A stretch of DNA of 64,000 bases from Citromicrobium bathyomarinum (lineage in GTDB: Bacteria > Pseudomonadota > Alphaproteobacteria > Sphingomonadales > Sphingomonadaceae): positions 868,001-932,000 of the forward strand of contig NZ_JAINWL010000001.1 in the NCBI RefSeq assembly GCF_021021475.1, in the 5' to 3' direction. A model generated the notes under the pieces. That model searched no databases. It worked only from the letters and a program-made list of their open reading frames with translations, and had not been told where the DNA came from. A program made the translations under genes and the position numbers. Numbering within the stretch: the stretch's first letter is position 1; each line of letters starts with the position of its first letter. Below are positions 17,939 to 26,503 of this stretch, one piece after another.

Positions 17939-18484
17939 ATGTTCTTCGACGATACCACCTACGACCTGATCGCCCGCGGTACGATCCTGACCGCGATCGG
18001 GATCGTCTATGTCATCGCGCTGACCCGGATCGTCGGCCTGCGCAGCTTTTCCAAGATGACGAATTTCGACTTCGTCATCACCGTCGCCAGCGGCACCGTG
18101 CTGGCCGGGATGGGCCGCGCGACCGACTGGCAGGGTTTTGCGCAGGCAGCTGTGGTGATGTTCGCGCTGTTCGCGGTGCAGTTGGTCATCGCGAAGGTCC
18201 GCAAGAAATCCGAGACCTTCGAGGAAACGATCCAGAACGATCCCGTGCTGCTGATGATCGACGGCCGCTTCTGTACCGAAGCGATGAGCAAGACCCGCGT
18301 GTCGCGATCCGACATCATCGCCAAGCTGCGCGAATCGAACACCATGAGTTTCGACGAGGTGCGCGCGGTTGTGCTGGAGACCACCGGCGATATCTCGGTG
18401 ATGCACGGGCCGAACCTCGACCCAGCAATCCTCGAAGGCGTGGACGACGTGCGCGATCCCTCGCCCGAACTTCAGAAGCCGTAG
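17939..18484 (+). CDS. DUF421 (YetF-type) membrane protein
   Basis: A 181-residue protein with two or three membrane helices near the N-terminus followed by the cytoplasmic DUF421 domain. Typical pieces are 'YVIALTRIVGLRSFSKMTNFDF' shortened here to the RxxGxRSFSKMT motif, 'VLLMIDGRFC', and 'MSFDEVRAVVLETTGDISVM'. Bacillus YetF-type proteins of this family are membrane proteins of unclear function that sit in sporulation or stress regulons. A good AGGAGG site precedes the ATG. Its last 13 bases overlap the 3' end of the convergent TonB receptor gene. Confidence 0.85.
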   Translation: MFFDDTTYDLIARGTILTAIGIVYVIALTRIVGLRSFSKMTNFDFVITVASGTVLAGMGRATDWQGFAQAAVVMFALFAVQLVIAKVRKKSETFEETIQNDPVLLMIDGRFCTEAMSKTRVSRSDIIAKLRESNTMSFDEVRAVVLETTGDISVMHGPNLDPAILEGVDDVRDPSPELQKP

Positions 18485-20493
18485 CGCAGCCCGGCCCAGA
18501 CGGTACGCGGCGCGCCTAGGTCCAGATCGCCGCCATCGTTGCGGGTGACGATCGTCTCGTCGAACAGGTTCTCGGCCCGCAGCACGAGATCGAGCTGTCC
18601 TACAAGCGGCACCTGCGCGTATGCCCCCAGCGTGGTGAAGGCGGGCAGGACATCGGTTTCAAGGTCATCCTCGAACTGATCGCCGACATGGCGCAGCGAG
18701 AGCGCGATCCGGGTCCGATCCGACGGAGCGTAGGCGATGCTCGCCGCCGCCATCCAGCGCGGGCTTTGCGGCGGGCGGTTGCCGTCGAGCGCAAGCGACG
18801 CCCCCTCGCCCTCGACGCGCGGGTCGGAGTAGCTCACGCTGCCGTCGAAGCGGATCGGCCCCCGCGCCACACGCAGTCCGGCTTCGACCCCGCGCGTCTC
18901 GATCTTGGGCAGGTTGCGGCGCTGGCGCAGGTTAGGCGCGATGGTGACGTTGGCGATCGCGTTCTCCAGCCGGTTGTCGAAAGCGGTCAGCGATAGCGCG
19001 ACCCCTTGGAGCGGTCGCCAGTCGAGCCCCAGCTCGACCCCGCGCAGCTGCTCGTTAGCGAGGTCCGCATTGGCCTGCGTCACAACAGGGAACACCACGA
19101 AGGGGCGGTACAGCTCGTTCAGGGTCGGCAACCGGAGCCCGCTATAGGCCGCTGCGCGCAGGTCGAGCGAAGGCGTCGCCCGCAGCAGCGCGCCGCCACG
19201 CCAGCTCAGCGTCCAGTCGCGGCGGTCGGCGAAGGCGGTGTCGGTCACCACCGCATCGGCCGCGTTGCTCTCGCGGTAGAAGCCGTCGGCGATCACCGTC
19301 CGATCGGCACGCAGCCCGCCGGTCAGGACCAGCTGTCCTACTTCCCAGTCGTCCTCTACGAAGATCCCGAGATCGCTGGTGACCCCGCCTGCACGCCGCC
19401 GCGCAGTGACCTGCCCGGTAAACGCACTGATCGGGGTCTCCTGCAATTCTCCCGACGCCCGGCGATAGTCGATCCCGACGCGCAAAGTATGCGCATCGCC
19501 AACGGGCGGGCGGACCTCGATCTTGCCGCCCAGCCCGGTCGAGGGCGTGTTGCGCTGGTCGAGCACCGGCACGAACCGGCTCGAACTGACGATCAGGTTG
19601 GAGAAATTGCGTGTCTGTACATAGCCCAGCGCATCGACCTGCCAGCGCCCGCGCCCGACCAGGCGGACCGAATAATCCTGCCCGCTCGCCGAACTGTCCG
19701 CCCCGGCGAAGCGCAGCGTGCGTGCATCGTCGAACGCCAGCACCCGCGCCTGCAGTTCCAGATCGCTCGCCAGCGGCACCACCGCCCGCAGCTGGCCCGA
19801 GAGGCTGTCGAACCGCGCGGGCACGCTGGCAGCGACGCGCTGGTCTTCGGGGGCCGTATAGAACCCCGGCCCGCGATCCCAACGGACCGCGCCGGTCGCG
19901 TAGCCTGCGCCAAGCGCCTGGGAAAACGAACCCGCCGCCTCGGTCCCACCGCGATCGTTCACCAGCACGCTCGCCCCCAGCGGGGCCTGCATCTCGGGCG
20001 ACAAGCTCTCGATCGCGATCCTCCCCGCCAAGGCACCTGCGCCGAATGGGCCGGAGCCACCGCCGCGCGTCACTGCGATCCGCCCGACCTGTTCGGGCAG
20101 CAGCGCAGCGAAGGGGACGTAGCCGAAGAACGGGTCCGCCATCGGCACCCCGTCGAGCGTCACCAGCGCGCGACTGGTCGCGTTGCCGCCCAGCGCGCGC
20201 AAGGTCACGCCCTGCGCGGTCGGGTTGGAGGATCGGCTGTCCGAGCGGCGGAATTGCTGGAAGCCTGCGACGCCTGCCAGCGCCTCCTCGATCCGGCCCG
20301 ACGGAGTGCCCAGCACCTCCTCCCGGGTGATCTCGACCGTGCCATATGCAGGCGCCGCGGGAGTTTCCTCCAGCCCGCGCCCGGTGACCACGATCACCGT
20401 GTCCTGCGCGCCATCGGTCGCCTCTTGCGCCAGTGCGGGCGTGGCGAGGCCAGCGGTGGCCAGAAGAGCGAAGCGGAGCGGGTTCCAAGGCAT
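18472..20493 (-). CDS. TonB-dependent outer-membrane receptor
   Basis: A 673-residue TonB-dependent receptor. Signal peptide ends at 'TPALAQ'; a TonB-box-like 'VIVVTGRG' follows. The plug shows 'GRIEEALAGVAGFQQFRR', 'NPTAQGVTLRALGGNATSRA' and 'VTLDGVPMADPFFGYVPF', and the barrel ends in an aromatic residue ('RTVWAGLRYGF'). The size is in the range of vitamin B12 or siderophore receptors, but the ligand cannot be read from sequence. Start chosen at MPWNPLRF, right before the signal peptide. It is divergent from the flavin monooxygenase and has no transporter partner beside it. Confidence 0.9.
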   Translation of the reverse strand: MPWNPLRFALLATAGLATPALAQEATDGAQDTVIVVTGRGLEETPAAPAYGTVEITREEVLGTPSGRIEEALAGVAGFQQFRRSDSRSSNPTAQGVTLRALGGNATSRALVTLDGVPMADPFFGYVPFAALLPEQVGRIAVTRGGGSGPFGAGALAGRIAIESLSPEMQAPLGASVLVNDRGGTEAAGSFSQALGAGYATGAVRWDRGPGFYTAPEDQRVAASVPARFDSLSGQLRAVVPLASDLELQARVLAFDDARTLRFAGADSSASGQDYSVRLVGRGRWQVDALGYVQTRNFSNLIVSSSRFVPVLDQRNTPSTGLGGKIEVRPPVGDAHTLRVGIDYRRASGELQETPISAFTGQVTARRRAGGVTSDLGIFVEDDWEVGQLVLTGGLRADRTVIADGFYRESNAADAVVTDTAFADRRDWTLSWRGGALLRATPSLDLRAAAYSGLRLPTLNELYRPFVVFPVVTQANADLANEQLRGVELGLDWRPLQGVALSLTAFDNRLENAIANVTIAPNLRQRRNLPKIETRGVEAGLRVARGPIRFDGSVSYSDPRVEGEGASLALDGNRPPQSPRWMAAASIAYAPSDRTRIALSLRHVGDQFEDDLETDVLPAFTTLGAYAQVPLVGQLDLVLRAENLFDETIVTRNDGGDLDLGAPRTVWAGLRYGF

Positions 20494-20593
20494 GTTCAAC
20501 GCCCTAGCCACGATGCGCAGCGGCGTCAGCCACCCTCTCGCCATCGGGCGGATCATGCGATAGGTTGCGAACAAAGACGGAGAGTGATGGGCG

Positions 20594-22117
20594 ATGGATA
20601 GCAGTGACACCGATTTCGACGTGCTGATCGTCGGCGCGGGTATTTCCGGCATCGGGATGGCCGCGCATCTGGAGATGGAGTGCCCGGACAAGCGCTACGC
20701 GATCCTCGAGAGGCGCGAGCGGCTGGGCGGCACTTGGGATCTGTTCCGCTACCCCGGCGTGCGCTCGGACAGCGACATGCACACGCTCGGCTTCATCTTC
20801 GAACCGTGGAAGCACGAGAAGAGCATCGCCGATGCCTCCTCGATCCTCGAATACCTCAACCGCATCGTCGACGAGCGCGGAATTCGGGAGAATATCCGCT
20901 TCGAAATGATGGTCGAGAGCGCCGATTTCGACTCATCGACCGCACGCTGGATCGTCACCGTCGTCACCGCCGAAGGCGAGCGCAAGCGGCTGACCGCGAA
21001 CTGGCTGTATCTCGGCTCGGGCTATTACGATTACGACGAGCCCTACGACCCCGGCTTCGAACTGGGCGAATTCGAGGGTGAGGTGGTCCACCCGCAGTTC
21101 TGGCCCGAAGACCTGTCTTACGAGGGCAAGCACGTGGTGGTGATCGGATCGGGCGCGACCGCTGTGACGATCGTGCCTGCAATGGCGAGCAAGGCGGCCA
21201 AGGTCACCATGCTCCAGCGCACGCCCACCTGGATGTTCAGCCGTCCCGCGCGCGACGGGCTGGCCAATTTCCTGCGCAAGATCCTGCCACAGGAGACCGC
21301 GTACAAGATCACCCGCTGGAAAAACGTGGTCATGCAGGACATCGGCTTCAAGCGCGCGCAGAGCCAGCCGGAGAAGGTCAAGGAATTCCTGACCAAGAAG
21401 ATGCAGGGCCATCTCGGCGACAAGTACGACCCGGCCGCCTTCACCCCGCCCTACGACCCGTGGGACCAGCGGCTGTGCCTGGTGCCCGATGCCGACCTGT
21501 TCGAGGCGATCAAGAGCGGCAAGGCCGAGGTCGTGACGGGCAGGATCGCCCGCTTCGCCAAGGACGCGGTGGTGCTGGAGGACGGGCAGGAAATCCGCGC
21601 GGACATCATCGTCACCGCGACCGGCCTCAAGCTCGCGGTGGCGGGCAAGATCGCGATCTCGGTTGACGGAGAGGCGGTCGATTTCTCGCAGCGCTATTAC
21701 TACAAGGGGTGCATGTTCTCGAACCTGCCCAACCTCGCGGTGGTGTTCGGCTATCTCAACGCCAGCTGGACTTTGCGTGCGGACCTCAACGCGGCCTATG
21801 TGTGCGATGTGCTGAACATGATGGACGCCAAGGGCATGGACATCGCGGTGCCCGCTCTCTCGGCGGCAGACGAGGCCGCGCTGGAGGAGGACGACATCTT
21901 CGATTTCTCGTCCGGCTACATCCAGCGCTCAAAGGCGATCATGCCGAAGAACGCGGTCGGCTTCCCGTGGCGGCTCAACCAGGACTACCGGGTCGACCGC
22001 AAGCAGATGAAGAGCGATCCGGTCGACGATGGTATCCTGCACTTCCGCGCGCTGCCCCACGCCCCGGCGAGCGACGCCGCACCCGCCCGGACGACCACCG
22101 CCGGCAGCACCAGCTGA
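20594..22117 (+). CDS. Flavin-containing monooxygenase (Baeyer-Villiger type)
   Basis: A 507-residue class B flavoprotein monooxygenase. Motifs: FAD loop 'VLIVGAGISGIGMAAHLE', 'ERRERLGGTWDLFRYPGVRS' (with the RYPG(V)RSD segment typical of Baeyer-Villiger and related FMOs), NADPH loop 'VVVIGSGATAVTIVPAMAS', and the 'ATG' motif in 'DIIVTATGLKL'. It probably inserts oxygen into a ketone or hydroxylates a hydrophobic substrate. Relatives are frequently annotated as cyclohexanone- or steroid-type monooxygenases. It precedes the cinA-like gene by 7 bases and is probably co-transcribed with it. Confidence 0.85.
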   Translation: MDSSDTDFDVLIVGAGISGIGMAAHLEMECPDKRYAILERRERLGGTWDLFRYPGVRSDSDMHTLGFIFEPWKHEKSIADASSILEYLNRIVDERGIRENIRFEMMVESADFDSSTARWIVTVVTAEGERKRLTANWLYLGSGYYDYDEPYDPGFELGEFEGEVVHPQFWPEDLSYEGKHVVVIGSGATAVTIVPAMASKAAKVTMLQRTPTWMFSRPARDGLANFLRKILPQETAYKITRWKNVVMQDIGFKRAQSQPEKVKEFLTKKMQGHLGDKYDPAAFTPPYDPWDQRLCLVPDADLFEAIKSGKAEVVTGRIARFAKDAVVLEDGQEIRADIIVTATGLKLAVAGKIAISVDGEAVDFSQRYYYKGCMFSNLPNLAVVFGYLNASWTLRADLNAAYVCDVLNMMDAKGMDIAVPALSAADEAALEEDDIFDFSSGYIQRSKAIMPKNAVGFPWRLNQDYRVDRKQMKSDPVDDGILHFRALPHAPASDAAPARTTTAGSTS

Positions 22118-22124
22118 GAGCATT

Positions 22125-22883
22125 ATGAGCGAACGTATCTGGACCGCAGGGCTGGTCGTCATCGGCGACGAGATCCTCTCCGGCCGCACCCACGACAAGA
22201 ACATCGCGCAGGTCGCCGCATGGCTGCAGGTGCAGGGCATCCGCCTGGCCGAGGTGCGCGTGGTGCCCGACGTGCAAGACCGGATCGTAGAGGCGGTGAA
22301 CGCGCTGCGCAGCGCCAACGACTACCTCTTCACCACCGGCGGGATCGGGCCGACCCATGACGACATCACGGTGGACGCAGTTGCCGCCGCCTTGGGGCGC
22401 GAGGTGGTGATCCACCCCGAAGCGCGGGCGATCCTCGAACGCTATTACACGGACAAGCCGGGCGGCCTGACCGAAGACCGGCTGCGCATGGCCCGGGTGC
22501 CCGAAGGGGCCGAACTGATTCCCAACCGCATGTCCGGCGCGCCCGGGATCAGAATCGGCAGCGTATTCCTGATGGCCGGCGTGCCGCACATCACCGCAGG
22601 CATGCTCGACGCGTTGACCGGCACGCTTGAAGGCGGTGCCCCGCTGCTCAGCGAAACGATGGGCTGCTGGACCGCCGAGAGCGAGGTTGCGGGCCTGCTG
22701 CGCAAGATCGAAAAGGCGCACGAGGATTGCCAGATCGGCAGCTACCCGTTCTTCCGCGAAGGCAAGGTCGGCGCGAACTTCGTCATCCGGTCGACCGATG
22801 CGCAAGCGCTGGCGGCTTGCGCAAAGGACCTGCGCGACAGCCTGAGCGAGGCAGGCCACGCGCCGGTCGCGGGCGGGATTTGA
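22125..22883 (+). CDS. CinA N-terminal-type molybdopterin-binding domain protein
   Basis: A 252-residue protein consisting of a MoCF/MogA-like domain as found at the N-terminus of CinA (competence/damage-inducible protein A). Signatures are 'AGLVVIGDEILSGRTHDKN' and 'LFTTGGIGPTHDDITVDAVA'. The C-terminal nicotinamide-nucleotide amidase domain of full-length CinA is absent, as in the short alphaproteobacterial versions. Start chosen at MSERIWTAG. In the related full-length enzymes this domain acts as an ADP-ribose pyrophosphatase; whether that holds here is unknown. Confidence 0.85.
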   Translation: MSERIWTAGLVVIGDEILSGRTHDKNIAQVAAWLQVQGIRLAEVRVVPDVQDRIVEAVNALRSANDYLFTTGGIGPTHDDITVDAVAAALGREVVIHPEARAILERYYTDKPGGLTEDRLRMARVPEGAELIPNRMSGAPGIRIGSVFLMAGVPHITAGMLDALTGTLEGGAPLLSETMGCWTAESEVAGLLRKIEKAHEDCQIGSYPFFREGKVGANFVIRSTDAQALAACAKDLRDSLSEAGHAPVAGGI

Positions 22884-22941
22884 CGCCGCAAGGGAGACGC
22901 GAACCGCGTCTTAACCGAAACGTGGCTAACCTGCGCATGCC

Positions 22942-23919
22942 ATGACCAGCGTCTACCTCACCATCGACACCGAGTATTCGGCCGCCCTGCCGCATCGGCC
23001 ATGCCGGGTCGATCGGGCGGAGAACTTCGCGCGATCGATCGCATGCATCACCCCCGATGGGCCTGCCGGGATCACCCACAAGCTGGAGTTGCTGGAGCAA
23101 TACGGCCAGCGCGCGGTGTTCTTCGTCGATCCGATGCCTGCGCTGATCTGGGGCGTTGGCGCGATCGAGGATGTGGTCGCACCGATCCTCGCCGCAGGGC
23201 AGGAGGTGCAACTGCATTGCCACACCGAGTGGCTTGGGCTGGCCCCGGCGGACGGACCATTCGACGGACTGGCCGGACGCAATATCAAGGACTTCGCGTT
23301 CGAGGAGCAATGTCGCATTCTAGAATGGGCGCGCGACACGCTGGTGGCGGCAGGGGCTCCGGTGCCAGTCGCCTTCCGCGCGGGCAATTATGGTGCGAAC
23401 CGCGATACCCTGCGCGCGCTCAACGAGATCGGATTGCACTACGACAGCAGCCATACCCCTGGCATCTCCGATGGTGACAGCGCACTCGACCTGCGCGCAA
23501 CCGACACCCAGCCGCTGTTATACGAGGGCATTGTCGAAGTGCCGGTGTCCTGCGTCGGCGATATCGGCGGCGGTGTTCGGCATGCGCAGATCACCGCGCT
23601 TTCGCTGAAGGAGATGGAGGCAGCTCTGCTCCATGCCCGCGACGGGCGGATGACCTGCTTCACCATCGTCTCGCACAGTTTCGAGCTGATCAATCGCCGC
23701 AGCCTCGCGGTGAACAAGGTCGTGCGCAATCGCTTCGAGGGGTTGTGCCGCTTCCTTGCAGAGACCGATGGTCTGTGGACCGCAGACTTTACCCAGTCGC
23801 CCCCGGTCAGGGTCTTCCGGCGCTCGGAGATGCCCCGCCCGGTCCCGGCCAGCGCGTGGACGGTGGGCCTGCGCTATGCCGAACAGGCGGTTTCGAACAC
23901 GCTCTACGGCGCGCAGTAA
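22942..23919 (+). CDS. Polysaccharide deacetylase-family protein
   Basis: A 325-residue NodB-like deacetylase of the COG0726/WalW type. 'VYLTIDTEYSAALP' supplies the first acidic metal/catalytic residue, 'VQLHCHTEWLGL' the HxxxH-like metal site, 'VAFRAGNYGANRDTLRAL' the RAG motif and 'TCFTIVSHSFEL' the last His. There is no signal peptide, so it acts in the cytoplasm or needs another route out. Its stop overlaps the start of the acyltransferase gene by one base. The pair probably modifies one cell-surface glycan. Confidence 0.8.
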   Translation: MTSVYLTIDTEYSAALPHRPCRVDRAENFARSIACITPDGPAGITHKLELLEQYGQRAVFFVDPMPALIWGVGAIEDVVAPILAAGQEVQLHCHTEWLGLAPADGPFDGLAGRNIKDFAFEEQCRILEWARDTLVAAGAPVPVAFRAGNYGANRDTLRALNEIGLHYDSSHTPGISDGDSALDLRATDTQPLLYEGIVEVPVSCVGDIGGGVRHAQITALSLKEMEAALLHARDGRMTCFTIVSHSFELINRRSLAVNKVVRNRFEGLCRFLAETDGLWTADFTQSPPVRVFRRSEMPRPVPASAWTVGLRYAEQAVSNTLYGAQ

Positions 23920-24827
23920 TGGCCGCCGAGCCGGTCCAGATCGCCTTCACGCTGGGCGCGCGGCGGCTGTTCTCGGCCAGGCGCATGCTCACGCCGCTGG
24001 CCTTTTCACTCGAAGACGCGCTGGTAGGGCGCACGCCTGACCGCGCAAACGCGACTGCCGACGGAGTACGTGTCCTGTCCGCGCCGGTGGCCATGGCAGA
24101 CACAATCGCGGCGCGCTTTCCCGGTCATATCGTGGGCGCACGCGAGGATTTCCGCCGCCACTACATCGCGATGGACGGCAGTTTCGACGATTACCTCACC
24201 CGCTTTTCGAGCAAGACGCGCAGCACGCTGCGGCGCAAGTCGCGCAAGTTCGCGCAGGCTGATGGCGGCACGCTCGATGTGCGCAGCTATTGCACGCCGG
24301 AGGAGGTCGCGCGTTTTCTCGATCTGGCTCTGCCGCTGTCGGAAAAGACCTATCAGGCGCGGTTGCTCGATGCCGGGCTGCCCGATAGCGAGCAGGCGCG
24401 GGCCACGATGCTGGCCGATGCTGCGGCTGACCGGATGCGGTGTTTCCTGCTGTTTCTGCATGGCGAGCCCGTCGCGTACCTGTCGCTGCCGGTGCGCGGG
24501 GACACGCTGGTCTATGCCCATCTCGGCTATGATCCCGCGCATGCAGGGCTGTCCGCCGGGACGGTGCTGCAGATGGAGGCACTGCGGATGCTGTTCGAGG
24601 AAGAGCGCTTCCGTTTCTTCGATTTCACCGAAGGGGAAGGCGCGCACAAGGCGCTGTTCGGCACACACGCCATTGCCTGCTGTTCCTTCGTGCTGCTGCG
24701 ACCGACCGTCGCCAACCGCCTGCTGCTGGGTGCGCGTGCCGGTTTCGATGCGGGCGTGGCCCGGGGCAAGGTGCTGGTGCAGGGCAATCGCTCGCTGGCT
24801 TCGGCGCGCAGGCTGCTCAAGGCATAG
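23919..24827 (+). CDS. FemAB/GNAT-like acyltransferase
   Basis: A 302-residue protein of the BioF2-like/FemAB GNAT superfamily. 'RFSSKTRSTLRRKSRKFA' is the characteristic basic helix of this group, followed by the acetyl-CoA fold part with 'YLSLPVRGDTLVYAHLGYDP' and 'RFFDFTEGEGAHKALFG'. Relatives include CelD and the FemAB proteins of exosortase (XrtA) loci, which also carry polysaccharide deacetylases. Coupling to the deacetylase by a TAATG overlap supports a joint role in exopolysaccharide modification, but no exosortase gene is in view. Confidence 0.75.
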   Translation: MAAEPVQIAFTLGARRLFSARRMLTPLAFSLEDALVGRTPDRANATADGVRVLSAPVAMADTIAARFPGHIVGAREDFRRHYIAMDGSFDDYLTRFSSKTRSTLRRKSRKFAQADGGTLDVRSYCTPEEVARFLDLALPLSEKTYQARLLDAGLPDSEQARATMLADAAADRMRCFLLFLHGEPVAYLSLPVRGDTLVYAHLGYDPAHAGLSAGTVLQMEALRMLFEEERFRFFDFTEGEGAHKALFGTHAIACCSFVLLRPTVANRLLLGARAGFDAGVARGKVLVQGNRSLASARRLLKA

Positions 24828-24828
24828 C

Positions 24829-24856
24829 AAAAGGCCGGAGCGTTTCCGCCCCGGCC
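24829..24856 (-). terminator. Terminator of the rplK-rplA operon
   Basis: A 10-base-pair hairpin (arms at 24833-24842 and 24847-24856, loop of four) ends the minus-strand operon ~30 bases after the rplA stop and is followed by TTTT in the minus direction. On the minus-strand RNA every position pairs (one as G-U); read on the plus strand there is an A-C mismatch, so it is built for the ribosomal operon. Confidence 0.85.
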
Positions 24857-24884
24857 TCCTGAAATTTCCAGTGAAGTAAAAGGC

Positions 24885-25580
24885 TTACGCGCCTTCGACT
24901 TCGCTCAGGTCGATCTTCAGACCCGGGCCCATCGAGGAGGTCAGGGTGACCTTCTTGAGGTACTTGCCCTTCGCGCCCGAAGGCTTCGCCTTGACGATCG
25001 CGTCGGTGAAAGCCTTGAAGTTGGTCTTCAGCTCTTCGTCCTTGAACGACAGCTTGCCGAGGCCGGAGTGGATGATGCCCTGCTTTTCCACGCGGAATTC
25101 GACCTGGCCGCCCTTGGCGTCCTTCACGGCCTGTTCCACGTTCGGGGTCACGGTGCCCAGCTTCGGGTTCGGCATCAGGCCCTTGGGGCCCAGCACCTTA
25201 CCGAGGCGACCGACGACACCCATCATGTCCGGCGTTGCGATCACGCGGTCGTAATCGAGGTTGCCGGCCTGCATGTCTTCCATCAGGTCTTCGGCGCCGA
25301 CCTTGTCGGCGCCAGCAGCCAGCGCCTTGTCGGCGTTGTCGCCCTTGGCGAACACGGCGACGCGCACGGTCTTGCCGGTGCCCGAGGGGAGCGAAACCAT
25401 GCCGCGGACCATCTGGTCTGCGTGGCGCGGATCGACGCCGAGGTTCATCGCGACTTCGACGGTCTCGTCGAACTTCGCCTTGTGCTCGCGCAGCGTCGAA
25501 AGCGCTTCGTCAAAGGTGTACAGCTTTTCGGCGTCCAGCTTCTCGGCCAGCGTCTTCTGCTTCTTGCTCAAAGTAGCCAT
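24885..25580 (-). CDS. rplA: 50S ribosomal protein L1
   Basis: A 231-residue L1 protein of the ribosomal L1 stalk, which helps release deacylated tRNA; in many bacteria it also represses its own operon. Clear matches: '[20 protein letters not shown]', '[12 protein letters not shown]', '[18 protein letters not shown]', '[14 protein letters not shown]' and '[20 protein letters not shown]'. It follows rplK after three bases. Codon choice is strongly biased toward C- and G-ending codons, as expected for a highly expressed gene. The usual rpoB neighbours are not present; a terminator follows. Confidence 0.98.
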   Translation of the reverse strand: MATLSKKQKTLAEKLDAEKLYTFDEALSTLREHKAKFDETVEVAMNLGVDPRHADQMVRGMVSLPSGTGKTVRVAVFAKGDNADKALAAGADKVGAEDLMEDMQAGNLDYDRVIATPDMMGVVGRLGKVLGPKGLMPNPKLGTVTPNVEQAVKDAKGGQVEFRVEKQGIIHSGLGKLSFKDEELKTNFKAFTDAIVKAKPSGAKGKYLKKVTLTSSMGPGLKIDLSEVEGA

Positions 25581-25583
25581 CGG

Positions 25584-26015
25584 TTAGCCCTCCACCACTT
25601 CGATGCCCATCGAACGGGCGGAACCGGCGATGATCTTGACCGCCTGGTCAATGTCGTTCGCGTTGAGATCCTTCATCTTGGTCTCGGCGATCTCGGCCAG
25701 CTGGCTGGTCTTGATCGAGCCGATGATGTTCTTGCCCGGCTCCTTGGAGCCCGACTTGATCTTCATCGCCTTCTTGATGAGGAAGCTGGCGGGCGGCGAC
25801 TTCGTGACGAAGGTGAAGCTGCGATCCGCATAGACCGTGATCTTGGTCGGGATCGGAGCACCCTTTTCAAGGTCCTGCGTCGCGGCGTTGAACGCCTTGC
25901 AGAATTCCATGATGTTCACGCCGCGCTGACCCAGCGCAGGGCCGATCGGCGGCGAGGGGTTGGCGGTGCCGGCGGGCACCTGAAGGTTGATGTAACCTTC
26001 GATCTTCTTGGCCAT
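25584..26015 (-). CDS. rplK: 50S ribosomal protein L11
   Basis: A 143-residue L11 protein, part of the GTPase-associated centre of the large subunit. Family motifs: '[20 protein letters not shown]', '[20 protein letters not shown]', '[17 protein letters not shown]' and '[15 protein letters not shown]'. The ATG used here has an AAGGAGG site in front of it; the longer open frame upstream is leader sequence. It is the first gene of the rplK-rplA pair. In most bacteria nusG directly precedes it, but here nusG lies ~4.2 kb away on the same strand. Confidence 0.98.
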   Translation of the reverse strand: MAKKIEGYINLQVPAGTANPSPPIGPALGQRGVNIMEFCKAFNAATQDLEKGAPIPTKITVYADRSFTFVTKSPPASFLIKKAMKIKSGSKEPGKNIIGSIKTSQLAEIAETKMKDLNANDIDQAVKIIAGSARSMGIEVVEG

Positions 26016-26243
26016 GAGAGGCCTCCTTTTCTCACTGTCGCGTAGCGATTTCGCACCACGCTCATGGTAAGCGGTGAGCGGCGATCCAGGGATCGCCTCC
26101 CGCATGGGGTTTTCCAAAGCTGTGCTCGGGAAGCGGCGCAGATAGCGATTTTGCCGCGAAATGCAAGCGATTCGCCGCCTGGCAAGCCATTGCTCCGAGG
26201 CGTTAGCAGCCCGGTTCAGGCAAGGGCTTCTGCCCCGGCGACA

Positions 26244-26355
26244 GGGTGACACGTGTCACCCATGTGTCACCCTGGACCGACCTTGGACCGATCCGCTCCA
26301 AGGCCCTGACAATCAAACCTTTGCCCAAGCCGCCCTTCACCCTGGGGTGACACAT
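26244..26355. repeat. Four GGGTGACAC half-sites including an 18-bp palindrome
   Basis: GGGTGACACGTGTCACCC is a perfect 18-base palindrome (26244-26261). A third copy, GTGTCACCC, starts 11 bases after the previous one, one helical turn later (26264-26272). A fourth copy lies in inverse orientation at 26345-26353; flanking bases extend its match to the third copy to 11 bases. The arrangement is that of a multi-site operator for a dimeric regulator, between rplK and the CAAX-protease gene. Confidence 0.7.
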
Positions 26356-26484
26356 CGACACCGTTGCAGGCTTCTTTTTCCGAACCGCGATCGTCCCTGA
26401 AGGAACACCGCGCCGATCATTGCAGAGCGGGTCGCATTAGCAAAGCCGCCGGGGCCAGCGGGCGGTTGCGAAACCGCAGGCAAT

Positions 26485-26498
26485 CCTACACGTATAGG
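26485..26498. promoter_or_regulatory. Near-palindrome directly before the CPBP protease start
   Basis: CCTACACGTATAGG is a 14-base palindrome with one mismatched pair, ending 5 bases before the ATG. Upstream, GCGGTT-GCGA-AACCGC (26462-26477) is a perfect stem-loop. Either could control translation or transcription of the protease gene; no function can be assigned from sequence alone. Confidence 0.35.
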
Positions 26499-26503
26499 AC
26501 TAG

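Larger units (their letters stand above)
26016..26503. other. Long intergenic region with repeat-rich control sequences
   Basis: The only gap over 300 bases in the window. It holds the leader and promoter of rplK at its left end. The middle contains four copies of a GGGTGACAC motif (listed separately). At its right end two palindromes lie directly before the CAAX-protease start: GCGGTT/AACCGC around a GCGA loop, and CCTACACGTATAGG. Short open frames exist on the plus strand but have no ribosome site or recognisable product. I saw no RNA gene. Confidence 0.6.

Noticed and set aside
26180-26194. TGGCAAGCCATTGCT, a sigma-54-like sequence in the rplK/CAAX-protease gap.
   Set aside because: GG and GC are nine and not ten bases apart, a spacing that normally abolishes sigma-54 recognition; no activator site nearby.
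26161-26400. A 79-codon plus-strand frame in the large intergenic region.
   Set aside because: No ribosome site, no recognisable protein features, and it runs through the GGGTGACAC operator-like repeats.
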